From the NCBI GenBank assembly GCA_024685005.1, contig JAIKWF010000087.1:1-38628 (forward strand): a DNA stretch of 38,628 nt, given 5' to 3'. The position numbers and the translations under genes are program-made. Positions 9,063-17,667 of this stretch are shown here, one piece after another. This DNA comes from Lachnospiraceae bacterium (GTDB lineage: Bacteria; Bacillota; Clostridia; Lachnospirales; Lachnospiraceae). Every line of letters starts with the position of its first letter. The stretch's first letter is position 1. The notes beneath the pieces are model-generated. The model had not been told where the DNA came from and did no database searches. It was given only the letters and a program-made list of their open reading frames with translations.

Positions 9063-10115
9063 ATGAACTTAGAAGAATATAAAGGCGTATATGTCTTCGC
9101 GCAGCAGGTAGATAACCAGATCAGTGGTATCGCATACGAGCTGCTGGGCAAGGCAAAAGAGCTTGCTGCAGACCTGGATGAGGGTCGCAATGAAGTAGTA
9201 GCTGTTTTGATTGGTTCCGATGTAAAGGGCCTTGCTGATTCTCTGGCAGAGTATGGCGCAGACAAGGTTATCGTTGTAGATGATCCTGAGCTGAAAGAGT
9301 ATCGTACCGAGCCTTATGCACATGCTCTTTCTTCCGTGATCAATGAGTTTAAGCCCGAGATCATGCTGGTAGGTGCAACTGCCATCGGTCGTGACCTTGG
9401 CCCTACCGTTTCCGCAAGAGTAGCTACCGGTCTTACGGCTGACTGTACCGTACTTGAGATCGGTGACTTCCCGCTGGTAGCAATTCCCGGACAGGAGCAG
9501 AAGCACAAACAGCTTCTTATGACCCGTCCTGCATTCGGCGGAAACACCATCGCAACCATCGCTTGCCCTGACAATCGTCCCCAGATGGCAACCGTTCGCC
9601 CCGGCGTTATGCAGAAGATCGAGCCCATCAAAGGCGCTAAGGCAAATGTGGTTGAGTTCAATCCCGGATTTACCGCAAATGACCGCTATGTAACCATCAA
9701 AGAGGTTGTTAAGGCAGTTTCCAATACCGTGGATATCATGGACGCAAAGATTCTCGTATCCGGCGGCCGTGGCGTAGGAAGCCCCGAGAACTTCAAGATT
9801 CTTGAGGATCTGGCAGAAGCCATCGGCGGAACCGTAAGCTGCTCCCGTGCCGTTGTAGATTCCGGCTGGAAGCCCAAGGATCTGCAGGTTGGACAGACAG
9901 GTAAGACCGTTCGTCCCAACGTTTACTTCGCAATCGGTATCTCCGGTGCTATCCAGCACGTAGCAGGTATGGAAGAGTCCGATCTGATCATCGCTATTAA
10001 CAAAGACGAGGATGCTCCTATCTTTGATGTAGCTGACTACGGTATCGTAGGTGATCTGAACAAGATCGTTCCCCAGCTTACTGCTGATATCAAGGCTGCA
10101 ATCGCAAATAAATAA
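9063..10115 (+). CDS. etfA: Electron transfer flavoprotein, alpha subunit
   Basis: EtfA of 350 residues. I choose ATG 9063 rather than GTG 9051 because AAAGGTGGTG at 9048-9057 is itself the ribosome site. The N-terminal domain shows 'LLGKAKELAADLDEG'. The C-terminal FAD-binding domain has 'LVSGGRGVGSPENF', 'SRAVVDSGW', 'QVGQTGKTVRPNVYFAIGIS' and 'AINKDEDAPIFDVADYGIVGDL', all conserved. There is no N-terminal ferredoxin extension as in some EtfA forms. It is the last gene of the operon and is closed by a strong intrinsic terminator 24 nt after its stop codon. Confidence 0.95.
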   Translation: MNLEEYKGVYVFAQQVDNQISGIAYELLGKAKELAADLDEGRNEVVAVLIGSDVKGLADSLAEYGADKVIVVDDPELKEYRTEPYAHALSSVINEFKPEIMLVGATAIGRDLGPTVSARVATGLTADCTVLEIGDFPLVAIPGQEQKHKQLLMTRPAFGGNTIATIACPDNRPQMATVRPGVMQKIEPIKGAKANVVEFNPGFTANDRYVTIKEVVKAVSNTVDIMDAKILVSGGRGVGSPENFKILEDLAEAIGGTVSCSRAVVDSGWKPKDLQVGQTGKTVRPNVYFAIGISGAIQHVAGMEESDLIIAINKDEDAPIFDVADYGIVGDLNKIVPQLTADIKAAIANK

Positions 10116-10138
10116 GCGAAAAAATCCTTAAGATTTAT

Positions 10139-10169
10139 AAAAAGACGTCACGAAAGTGGCGTCTTTTTT
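10139..10169 (+). terminator. Intrinsic terminator of the butyryl-CoA operon
   Basis: AAAAAGACGTCAC (10139-10151) pairs with GTGGCGTCTTTTT with one G-U pair, across a GAAA tetraloop (10152-10155), and runs into a T6 tract ending at 10169. Confidence 0.9.
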
Positions 10170-10178
10170 ATGTCTGTG

Positions 10179-10187
10179 TGGTATACT
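10179..10187 (+). promoter_or_regulatory. Extended -10 promoter of the ABC/MoxR/vWA operon
   Basis: TGG followed by TATACT (10182-10187) lies directly behind the preceding terminator and about 50 nt before the first gene. The -35 position falls in the terminator arm and is poor, so recognition would rest on the extended -10. Confidence 0.5.
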
Positions 10188-10235
10188 GTGTAAAGATGTG
10201 ACAAAAAAGAAGGTAATGGATCGAAAGGAAGAACC

Positions 10236-12116
10236 ATGAAGTATAAAAGAAAAATAATGGCAGCACTGCTTTGCTTTGTCTTTGCCCTGACTATACCGGT
10301 ATACGCAGAGGATACAAATGATCCGAGCGGAGGATTTGCAGCGCAGATCAAGGCCTCTAAAAACGCAGCGGCAGAATGCTATGAAACAGTGGTTTCCATT
10401 CAAAACAAAGGGAAAGACGTCAATGCAACCGTGATGCTGAAAGTGGGCAGTTCATGGTCCCCTAAGGATTTTGAAACAGAGGTGGCTCTGCCGGCGGGAT
10501 CTACGAAAGACGTAACATTCATGATCCCTGTTGCGACCCTCAGAGACGGCAGCAGTGATGAAGATGTAAGCCTTCGGATCAAGGCGGGAGATAAACTCCT
10601 TTCCGAGCTGAAGCTTGGAGAAACGTCTCTGTTTGACGGGGCCGGGAACGTGATACAATGCGGGCTCCTTTCCGACAATCCCGGGAAACTGGGCTGGATG
10701 GATAAAGGAGGAGACAGCATTTTTATCTCGGGAGAGACCCGCACCATCAACCTGCAAACCCTGGATCAAAACTTTGAGGAATCTGAGCTTCAGGCACTTA
10801 GCTTTTTGGTGATCGACGATTTTGATACTTCTGTTTTGTCTGTAGGCCAGACAGCAGCAATTGAAGCCTGGGTAGAAGGAGGCGGCGGTCTGATCATCGG
10901 AACCGGCGAGCGCCCGGAAACCATCAAAGGTCTGCCGGAAAATCTGGTGGATGCAAAGATCAACGAGACCCTGAAAGGCTCCGGGTATTCTGATATTACA
11001 TTCGGCGGTTCCTATCTGGATACCGGAAATGCACCGGTGTATATGATCAGGCAGGTCAATAACGGCGCTATCTTTTTAACGGGTCTGGGACTTTCTGCCA
11101 ATACAGGGGCAAACGGGGAGAAATTCTTTTCGGTGGACCCCAGCGATCCTGCGGAGCTCTTTTCCACCCTGTCGGATTACTGCGGCGTGATCTCCTCTGT
11201 TTCCAACTATAATAACGGTTACTATATGGAGGACAGCTTTAACTATCTCGAAGAACGATTCTCCATGAAGTTCGGATTCCTGAAATTTGTGGTGATCCTT
11301 TATGTGGCCATCTCCGGTCCCGTGTTGTATCTGGTCCTGAAAAAAATGAACAGACGGGAGCAGATCTGGGTTATATTGCCGGTGGTTTCCCTCATCACAG
11401 TAGGACTGATCTATCTGACAGGAGCCGGGAACAGAATCCGGGGACTGCAGCTTTGCGGTGTTACGGTTTCCCAGGCAGAAGGAAAAGGAAACACACACGA
11501 ATACATTTACGGTTATCAGGCATCCGGCAGAGAGTGGGAATACAAGTTTTCGGAGGATGTGTTTGCATCCTGCCCTGTGTCACTGGACCGCTATTCCGAT
11601 CAGCAGGAAGTTCGCTCTTGCCAAAAGGGAGATAAACGATACATAAAGGTGCATCCCGACGGCGGTTTTTCAGCGATCTGCGCCATGAGCCTTCAAAAGA
11701 ACAAGGAGCAGGGCGGATTGGAATTTGAAGCAACAGATCCTTCCAATCCCCTGGAAGGAACCATTCATAACAATACAGGATACGATCTTAAGTTTGTAAC
11801 GGTCAGCAGATATGGCATGTGCGTTCTTCTTCGGGATGTGAAAAACGGGGAAAGCGTATCCACAAAGGACACCACAAAAGTAGAGAAACCCTCTTTTGCT
11901 TCCGCAGGAGAGGATCAGTTCAGGATCTATGCAAGCGAATACTATGAGGGTAAAAAATATGACGAGGCAGCCTGCATGGCAGCAATCTCCATTGCCGCCA
12001 GCGACCGGGGAGAAGAGATCCTGAAAGGCGGCGTGCTGGGAGTTATGGAAGATACGGACGCGGAAAAGAAAACCCCCGGAAACGGAAAAGTGATGAAGGT
12101 GCTTTACGCAGAATAA
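10236..12116 (+). CDS. Secreted/membrane protein of the MoxR-vWA operon, unknown function
   Basis: Protein of 626 residues with a signal peptide (cleavage likely after Ala24, VYA|ED). An extracytoplasmic N-terminal domain (about 30-130) looks beta-rich. Residues of about 185-235 ('ALSFLVIDDFDTSVLS', 'IEAWVEGGGGLIIGTGE') resemble the glutamine-amidotransferase-like fold often found beside vWA domains. Two membrane segments (about 347-369 and 377-397) follow, then a second extracytoplasmic or cytoplasmic domain of about 225 residues. It is the first gene of the operon, with a ribosome site and the ABC ATPase gene 24 nt downstream. A similar fold recurs in the giant vWA protein at the operon's end, suggesting that both belong to one envelope complex. 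I do not recognise a named family for the whole protein. Confidence 0.8.
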   Translation: MKYKRKIMAALLCFVFALTIPVYAEDTNDPSGGFAAQIKASKNAAAECYETVVSIQNKGKDVNATVMLKVGSSWSPKDFETEVALPAGSTKDVTFMIPVATLRDGSSDEDVSLRIKAGDKLLSELKLGETSLFDGAGNVIQCGLLSDNPGKLGWMDKGGDSIFISGETRTINLQTLDQNFEESELQALSFLVIDDFDTSVLSVGQTAAIEAWVEGGGGLIIGTGERPETIKGLPENLVDAKINETLKGSGYSDITFGGSYLDTGNAPVYMIRQVNNGAIFLTGLGLSANTGANGEKFFSVDPSDPAELFSTLSDYCGVISSVSNYNNGYYMEDSFNYLEERFSMKFGFLKFVVILYVAISGPVLYLVLKKMNRREQIWVILPVVSLITVGLIYLTGAGNRIRGLQLCGVTVSQAEGKGNTHEYIYGYQASGREWEYKFSEDVFASCPVSLDRYSDQQEVRSCQKGDKRYIKVHPDGGFSAICAMSLQKNKEQGGLEFEATDPSNPLEGTIHNNTGYDLKFVTVSRYGMCVLLRDVKNGESVSTKDTTKVEKPSFASAGEDQFRIYASEYYEGKKYDEAACMAAISIAASDRGEEILKGGVLGVMEDTDAEKKTPGNGKVMKVLYAE

Positions 12117-12140
12117 GCATACAAAAGAGGATAACAAGGA

Positions 12141-13103
12141 ATGCTGACGATCGAAGGATTATATAAAACATACGGAAAGCAGATGGCCGTTGACGGGCTG
12201 AGTCTGCATATTCCGAAGGGAGAGCTTTTCGGATTTGTGGGACCCAACGGTGCGGGAAAGACCACTACCATTCGGATTGTCTGTGGTCTTCTGAAGGAGA
12301 CCGGCGGCAGAGTGCTTATTGACGGAAAAGAGCTGGCAAAAGAGCCGGATGCGGTAAAACGCTGTATCGGCTACGTCCCTGACTTTTTCGGCGTTTATGA
12401 CAATTTCAAAGTATCGGAATACATGGAGTTTTACGGATCGCTATACGGGATTTCCGGGGAGGAATGTGAACGTCTTACAACGGATCTTCTGGCTCTTGTG
12501 AATCTTTCGGAAAAAAGAGAAGAATACGTGGATTCCCTGTCCCGTGGAATGAAGCAGCGGCTGTGTGTGGCCAGGGCACTTTTGCATGATCCTGCCCTCC
12601 TGATCTTAGATGAGCCCTCCTCGGGCCTCGACCCCAGAGCCAGAGTGGAAATGAAAGAGCTTCTGATGAACTTAAACAGCATGGGGAAAACAATAGTCAT
12701 CAGTTCCCATATTTTATCGGAGCTTTCCGAAATGTGTACCAGTATCGGCATCATGGATCATGGAAGACTGGTTGCCGTGGGTAAGATCGATGACATCTTA
12801 AACGGCGGACAAAGCAGCGAGCAGACACGGGAAAAGCAGATCGCTGTGCTGGAGGTTTCCAGAGAGCACCATGAAGATGCGGTTACCAGACTGCGTCAGT
12901 TCACCGATTTTTCCATAGAATCCGTCATGGAAAATAAGATCGAGATCGGCTATGAAGGAGACGAGGTCAGACTGAACGAGTTGATGATGGAGATCATGAA
13001 ACAGGGCGTGATCCTGTCGGGATTCTATCAAAAGAGAGAAAATCTGGAAGTGAAATTCATGCAGCTGACAGGCAGCGGAGAGGATACGGAACATGAAGCG
13101 TAA
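12141..13103 (+). CDS. ABC transporter ATP-binding protein
   Basis: ATPase of 320 residues of the CcmA/GldA/Nos type. Walker A is GPNGAGKT (34-41), the signature is LSRGMKQRL (about 133-141) and Walker B is LLILDEPSSGLD (about 153-164), followed by the switch His in 'VISSHILSEL'. An extra C-terminal domain of about 100 residues (from about 220) is typical for ABC-2 exporters of this group. The last 11 nt overlap the permease gene, so the two are translationally coupled. The transported substrate is unknown; the neighbours suggest an envelope role. Confidence 0.93.
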   Translation: MLTIEGLYKTYGKQMAVDGLSLHIPKGELFGFVGPNGAGKTTTIRIVCGLLKETGGRVLIDGKELAKEPDAVKRCIGYVPDFFGVYDNFKVSEYMEFYGSLYGISGEECERLTTDLLALVNLSEKREEYVDSLSRGMKQRLCVARALLHDPALLILDEPSSGLDPRARVEMKELLMNLNSMGKTIVISSHILSELSEMCTSIGIMDHGRLVAVGKIDDILNGGQSSEQTREKQIAVLEVSREHHEDAVTRLRQFTDFSIESVMENKIEIGYEGDEVRLNELMMEIMKQGVILSGFYQKRENLEVKFMQLTGSGEDTEHEA

Positions 13104-14145
13104 AGGAAATCCCATTACAAGAAAAGAACTGACCATTACATCCAGGAGTATGCGGTTTTCCTGGGGACTCTTCGGATTTGAAGCCTGTCTGACAGTGATC
13201 TTTCTCATTGCCATTGCGGTGCTTGGGGTAGAAAACAGATATTCCTATGTCAGATCCAACGCAAGTCGGTTTTCATCTTTTATCGCCATTTTTCCGGCGG
13301 TTTCCATTGCGGAGCTCTGTATTGTGGCGCTGATCATCCCCGTTATGACGGCAACACTGATCAGCGGTGAAAAAGAGCGACAGACCTTTGATATCATGCT
13401 GACCACCCAGATCAAGCCCATGCAGATCGTGGTGGGAAAAATGATGTCATCCGTCATCAAAGTGATGACCTATGTGATCATGTCCATTCCCATTATGGCA
13501 GTTGGATTTACCTTAGGCGGTATCAGCTGGTGGGCACTTTTGTTTTTCCTGGTCTTTACGCTTTTGACTGCGCTTTTGGAGGCCTCCGTGGGTATTTTTT
13601 GCTCGGCTGCCTGCAAAAGAAGCATCACCAGTATTTTGCTCACCTATTTTATCATGGGTCTGATTTACATGGGGACCTTCCTGCCCATATTCATTACAGC
13701 GCTGATGGACTCCTTTATGACCGTATTTACCGGTGAAAGTCTGGCAATGTCGGGATCCATGCTGGCTCTTCTACCAAATCCGGTGGTACTTTTTGTCGAG
13801 TATTTTTCACTGGCCCTTGGGGGAGAGTCCTATTTTGTCAAGGAGATGGTGGATGAAGGCTTGCCCATCTTAAGCTTTATGGGAGAAAAATGTGTCTGGC
13901 TGATCATATCCTCCATTGTGATCCTGCTTTTAAGCTATCTGTTTTTGCGGCTGGCAGCCAGGGCGGTGGATCCGCTGCGGGGTGGTCGGGGACAGGCGAG
14001 TAAGGCAAAAACTGCAGTAAATTACACGCCCGTCCGACAGGAAGAAAGCAGACAGAACATTGCCGGCGGATACGGACAGGAAGAAAGCAGACAGAACATT
14101 GCCGGCACATACGGACAGGAAGAGAACAGACAATATACGGAATAA
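13093..14145 (+). CDS. ABC-2 type permease with repeated C-terminal tail
   Basis: Membrane protein of 350 residues with about six hydrophobic segments. The conserved 'ISGEKERQTFDIMLTTQI' after the second segment is diagnostic of ABC-2 permeases that act with CcmA-type ATPases. The ribosome site GGAGAGGA lies inside the end of the ATPase gene. The last 40 residues form a hydrophilic tail built from a 13-residue unit (Q-E-E-S-R-Q-N-I-A-G-x-Y-G), two full copies plus a decayed third, encoded by 39-bp tandem repeats. Such a tail is not part of the family core and probably evolved by slippage. Confidence 0.92.
   Translation: MKRKGNPITRKELTITSRSMRFSWGLFGFEACLTVIFLIAIAVLGVENRYSYVRSNASRFSSFIAIFPAVSIAELCIVALIIPVMTATLISGEKERQTFDIMLTTQIKPMQIVVGKMMSSVIKVMTYVIMSIPIMAVGFTLGGISWWALLFFLVFTLLTALLEASVGIFCSAACKRSITSILLTYFIMGLIYMGTFLPIFITALMDSFMTVFTGESLAMSGSMLALLPNPVVLFVEYFSLALGGESYFVKEMVDEGLPILSFMGEKCVWLIISSIVILLLSYLFLRLAARAVDPLRGGRGQASKAKTAVNYTPVRQEESRQNIAGGYGQEESRQNIAGTYGQEENRQYTE
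14037..14140 (+). repeat. 39-bp tandem repeats at the 3' end of the permease gene
   Basis: Units at 14037-14075 and 14076-14114 differ at two bases only. A third unit (14115-14140) is shortened to about 26 bp and diverged. The unit is a multiple of three, so copy-number change keeps the frame. Confidence 0.85.
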
Positions 14146-14154
14146 AGGGATAAT

Positions 14155-15663
14155 ATGAAGGAAACAGACAGAATTTTGCAATTGATCAGACAGGTAAGAG
14201 GACGGCTCTATGTAAAAGAGCTGATCTTTGACCTTACCGTGGCGGCGCTTGTCTTTTCAGGTGTGGGTGCGGTTTTTGTGCTGCTTTCTCTTTTTCTGCC
14301 CATTCCTTACAGGACATATTATCTGGCAGCGATCTACGGATCAGGGCTTTTGACGGCTCTGATCCTGTCTTTTTTCAGGAGACCTTCCCTGAAAAATGCA
14401 GCTTTGGCGGCAGATTCCTTCGGATTTGAAGAACGGATCATTACCGCCTACGAAAACCTTGAAAAGGAAGGGGAGATGGCTCTTTTGCAAAGGCAGGATA
14501 CCCTGCGGCGGATGGAAAAGACCGAAAAGCAGATCCGGATCAGGGTGCTGCCCAAGGGGAAGATGGTGCTGCCTGCCCTCCTTTTGCTGATCCTTCCCAT
14601 TTGCATGCTGTTTATCCCTACTGCGGCCACCGGCCGGGGAGAGGAGATCGAAGAGGCAAGGCTGATCGCAAAAGAAGAGATCCGGGAGATCGAAAAGGTG
14701 GAGGAAGCCCTTGAAAAGGCAGGGCAGGGAGATCTTACCGAAGAACAGCTTGCGGAGATCGAAAAAATGCGAAAGATCCTGGAGGAGAGTAAAGCAACCC
14801 TCTCTAAGGCAAAAACCAAGGAAGTTGCCATGCAGGAAGCCGGAAAGCTGGACTATCACTATGAGGAAATGAGCAAGAGTCTTTCCGGCCTGGCAGGTCT
14901 TGCCGGGGACCAGGAGAATGCAAGAGCCTTAGAGGATGCGGCAAAGACTGTTAAAGAGCAGGCAGGCCAGAGCGGCGATCAGCAGGCATCGGCGGATCCC
15001 GGCAGCGGTCCTTCCGGCAATCCTGATGGCAGCGACCAAAGCGGAGAAGGCAGTCAGAGTGGAGAGAAGGGCCAAAACGGAGAAAACGGTCAGGACGGCC
15101 AGAATGGTCAGGACGGCCAGGATGGTCAGAGTGGTCAGGACGGCCAGAATGGGCAAAGCGGCCAGGATGGACAAAACAGCCAAAATGGCCAGAACGACCA
15201 GAACGGCCAAAATGGCCAGAACGGCCAGAACGGACAAAACGGCCAGGGAGAAGGAGAAGGACAAAGCGGCCAGGGAGAAGGACAAAGCGGCCAGGGTGCT
15301 GAAAACGGTCAGGGCGGTCAGAGCGGCGAAAACGGAGACGGCGGACAGGGCGAAGACAGCGGCAAAGACGGTGGCGCAGGCTCGGGATCAGGCCAGTCGG
15401 ATACCGGAAAAGCCACAAGAGACAGAGACTACATCAGCCTGGATAAGAATACGGGAGATGACGCCAACCTGACCGGAAAGGATACGGGACAGGGCAATAC
15501 GGATCAGGCAAGAGCACAGAACGGACTGACCTGGCGGGGAGAGCACGTGGATGCGGATCAGGTTATAGGACAGTATCGCAAGCAGGCCTATTCCGGCATA
15601 GCAAACGGCTCCTATCCCAAGGGTATGGAAGATGTGATCAAGAATTATTTTGACGGGTTTTAA
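14155..15663 (+). CDS. Membrane protein with coiled coil and Gly-Gln-Asn-rich region
   Basis: Protein of 502 residues. Membrane segments lie at about 25-49, 53-75 and 137-155. A charged coiled-coil stretch (about 160-265, Glu/Lys/Ala-rich) follows. Residues of about 284-415 are a low-complexity region of G-Q-N, G-Q-D and G-Q-S triplets. The C-terminal 80 residues are of normal complexity and end 'QYRKQAYSGIANGSYP...IKNYFDGF', which looks like a conserved docking domain. The layout recalls DUF4175-type proteins found beside MoxR and BatA genes, but I cannot confirm the family. It lies 36 nt before the MoxR gene, so the conserved tail may be a MoxR or vWA partner site. Confidence 0.8.
   Translation: MKETDRILQLIRQVRGRLYVKELIFDLTVAALVFSGVGAVFVLLSLFLPIPYRTYYLAAIYGSGLLTALILSFFRRPSLKNAALAADSFGFEERIITAYENLEKEGEMALLQRQDTLRRMEKTEKQIRIRVLPKGKMVLPALLLLILPICMLFIPTAATGRGEEIEEARLIAKEEIREIEKVEEALEKAGQGDLTEEQLAEIEKMRKILEESKATLSKAKTKEVAMQEAGKLDYHYEEMSKSLSGLAGLAGDQENARALEDAAKTVKEQAGQSGDQQASADPGSGPSGNPDGSDQSGEGSQSGEKGQNGENGQDGQNGQDGQDGQSGQDGQNGQSGQDGQNSQNGQNDQNGQNGQNGQNGQNGQGEGEGQSGQGEGQSGQGAENGQGGQSGENGDGGQGEDSGKDGGAGSGSGQSDTGKATRDRDYISLDKNTGDDANLTGKDTGQGNTDQARAQNGLTWRGEHVDADQVIGQYRKQAYSGIANGSYPKGMEDVIKNYFDGF
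15004..15399 (+). repeat. Low-complexity coding repeat (GGNCAR/AAY/GAY units)
   Basis: Degenerate 9-bp to 12-bp units such as GGTCAGGACGGCCAGAAT repeat through this in-frame stretch and encode GQN/GQD/GQS triplets. Synonymous third-base differences between units show the repeat is old rather than a recent expansion. Confidence 0.85.
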
Positions 15664-15699
15664 GCAGGAGAAATACAGGAGAAAGAAAGGAAACAAGTC

Positions 15700-16662
15700 A
15701 TGGATCAGTGGAACGAAAAAAGAGCACTTTTAACGGAATGCGAAGCAAAGATCAGGGAAAGCATCATCGGAATGGAGGATATCGTGAGCCAGCTTCTGAT
15801 GGTGATGTTATCCGGAGGAAATATCCTGCTGGAAGGTATGCCGGGACTGGGAAAGACAAAGCTGGTGCAGACCGTGGGAAAGGTATTTGATCTGGAAAGC
15901 AAAAGAATACAGTTTACGCCGGATCTGATGCCCCAGGATATTACAGGTACCACCATTTTCATGCGGTCCGGAGATGAAAATACATTTACCTTCCGAAAAG
16001 GACCGGTATTTGCCAATCTGATCCTGGCAGATGAGATCAACAGAGCCACTCCCAAGACCCAGTCGGCCATGCTGGAGGCCATGCAGGAAGGGACCGTTAC
16101 GGAGGGCGGCGTGACATATCCTCTGCCGAAGCCGTTTTTCGTGCTGGCAACCCAGAACCCCATTGAGACGGAAGGAACCTATCCGTTGCCGGAAGCCCAG
16201 TTGGATCGATTTTTATGTAAACTAAATCTGAAGTTTCCAAAATCCGAAGAACTGAAAAAAATCCTGTATCTGACCGAGTATCAGGAGAAAGAAAAAAAGA
16301 CTGAGGAAGATAAAACCATATGCCGGAAAGAGGATCTTTTGGAGATGATGGAGATGGTCTCCGGGATCCAGGTCGCTGATCCCGTCATGGATCATCTGGT
16401 TCGCATTATGGCGGCCACCCATGAAAAGAATCCCTACATCAGAGTGGGGGCATCGCCCCGAGGAGCCCAGGCGATTTTGCGTCTGGCAAAGGCAAAAGCG
16501 TTTATTGAAGGCAGATTTAACATTTCCTTTGAAGACGTCAGATACGCGGCTTACCCGGCATTAAGACACAGGATCGTGCTGAGCTTTGATGCGCTGACGG
16601 AAGGAATCAGCAGCGATGAAGTGATCCGTCGGATCCTGGAATCCTGTCCTGTTTCCCGCTGA
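15700..16662 (+). CDS. MoxR-family AAA+ ATPase
   Basis: AAA+ ATPase of 320 residues. Walker A is 'EGMPGLGKTK' (about 47-56), Walker B is 'LILADEINRA', sensor 1 is 'ATQNPIE' and the family motif 'EGTYPLPEAQLDRF' follows. The C-terminal lid contains 'GASPRGAQAILRLAKAKA', diagnostic of MoxR. MoxR proteins act with vWA proteins as chaperone-like machines that mature or insert metal or cofactors into envelope or enzyme complexes. Here it stands directly before DUF58 and the triple-vWA protein, the canonical arrangement. The client is unknown. Confidence 0.94.
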   Translation: MDQWNEKRALLTECEAKIRESIIGMEDIVSQLLMVMLSGGNILLEGMPGLGKTKLVQTVGKVFDLESKRIQFTPDLMPQDITGTTIFMRSGDENTFTFRKGPVFANLILADEINRATPKTQSAMLEAMQEGTVTEGGVTYPLPKPFFVLATQNPIETEGTYPLPEAQLDRFLCKLNLKFPKSEELKKILYLTEYQEKEKKTEEDKTICRKEDLLEMMEMVSGIQVADPVMDHLVRIMAATHEKNPYIRVGASPRGAQAILRLAKAKAFIEGRFNISFEDVRYAAYPALRHRIVLSFDALTEGISSDEVIRRILESCPVSR

Positions 16663-16676
16663 TAGGGAGAGATGAT

Positions 16677-17558
16677 ATGGGCGAAAACGAAACACTCTTT
16701 GACGAAGAATTTATGAAAAAGATCGCCGGTCTGAAGGTGATGATCCGAAAGAAGAGTCTGCTGCCCGGTCAGGGAAGACGAAAATCTTCCCAAAAGGGAA
16801 TCTCGGCGGAATTTGCAGACTTCAGAGAATATCTTCCCGGAGATGATATCCGTAAGATCGACTGGAATGTATACGCCAGACTGGACAAACCCTATATCCG
16901 AAGATATACGGAGGAGCGGGAAAGTGCGGTAAATATCTTTCTGGACCTGAGCGGCTCCATGGGATTTTGGGGAAAAGATGTTCTGGCAAAACGGCTGGCG
17001 GGAGCCATCTCTGTTGTGACTCTGGCCGGACAGGACCGGGTTGCGTTGCATATCATTGCCGGAGAAAAAGTGACATCATTAAGGCTGCGCAATTCCAGCC
17101 AGGGGATTCAGCGGGTCCTTTCGCTTTTGACGCAGACGGAAACCGGAGGCAGAAGCGATCTGCACGGAGCCATATCCCATATGCCCCACATGCTGCCCGG
17201 GCTGTGCGTGATCATTTCGGATTTCATGGAAGAAAGTTTTTTGCAGCAGGGAGATCTGCTTTGCAGGCAGCTGGCTTTGCGGGGACAGGAAGTGGTGCTC
17301 TTACAGGTGCTGGCAAAGGAAGAACTGTCTGTGGAAGAGACGGGAACCTATGAGATGGTGGATGCGGAAGGAGCCGAGGAACCGGTGCTCATCAGTCTGG
17401 ATGAAAGAACGGTGCAGGGTTATGACAGAGAGTTGAAAGTATTCTTAAAAGAGGTGGAAAATACGGCCAAGAAAAATAATGCGGTCTGCTACAGATGTTC
17501 TACCGACGAGGGAATAGACGAGATCCTGCTGGGAAAGATGCGGGGGATCTGGGCTTGA
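16677..17558 (+). CDS. DUF58 protein (degenerate-type vWA partner of MoxR)
   Basis: Protein of 293 residues, soluble. The DUF58 core 'FADFREYLPGDDIRKIDWNV' (about 47-64) is intact. A vWA domain follows with a full MIDAS motif D-L-S-G-S-M (residues 90-95) and a later 'VIISDFMEE' strand. It is 14 nt from moxR, so the two are co-translated. DUF58 proteins are standard MoxR partners, probably presenting the metal-binding vWA domain to the ATPase. No signal peptide or membrane segment is seen, so it is cytoplasmic. Confidence 0.92.
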   Translation: MGENETLFDEEFMKKIAGLKVMIRKKSLLPGQGRRKSSQKGISAEFADFREYLPGDDIRKIDWNVYARLDKPYIRRYTEERESAVNIFLDLSGSMGFWGKDVLAKRLAGAISVVTLAGQDRVALHIIAGEKVTSLRLRNSSQGIQRVLSLLTQTETGGRSDLHGAISHMPHMLPGLCVIISDFMEESFLQQGDLLCRQLALRGQEVVLLQVLAKEELSVEETGTYEMVDAEGAEEPVLISLDERTVQGYDRELKVFLKEVENTAKKNNAVCYRCSTDEGIDEILLGKMRGIWA

Positions 17559-17567
17559 AAAAACAGA

Positions 17568-17602
17568 GCAATCGCAGTGCATGAAATGCGCAGGGGGATT
17601 GC
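17568..17602 (+). other. Intergenic hairpin before the giant vWA gene
   Basis: GCAATC (17568-17573) pairs with GATTGC (17597-17602). An inner 6-bp stem, GTGCAT with ATGCGC, closes a GAA loop. There is no T-tract, so it is not an intrinsic terminator. It sits in the only long gap (109 nt) inside this operon and may tune expression of the 1532-residue protein, which also has a weak ribosome site. Confidence 0.5.
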
Positions 17603-17667
17603 AAAGATAAAAGGGAAAAGAGATAAATTAAAGCGAGATTAAATAAAATGAAAGCGAATAATAACGT

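Noticed and set aside
9069-9959. 296-codon frame antisense to etfA
   Set aside because: It arises from the strong codon bias of etfA; the etfA motifs are unmistakable.
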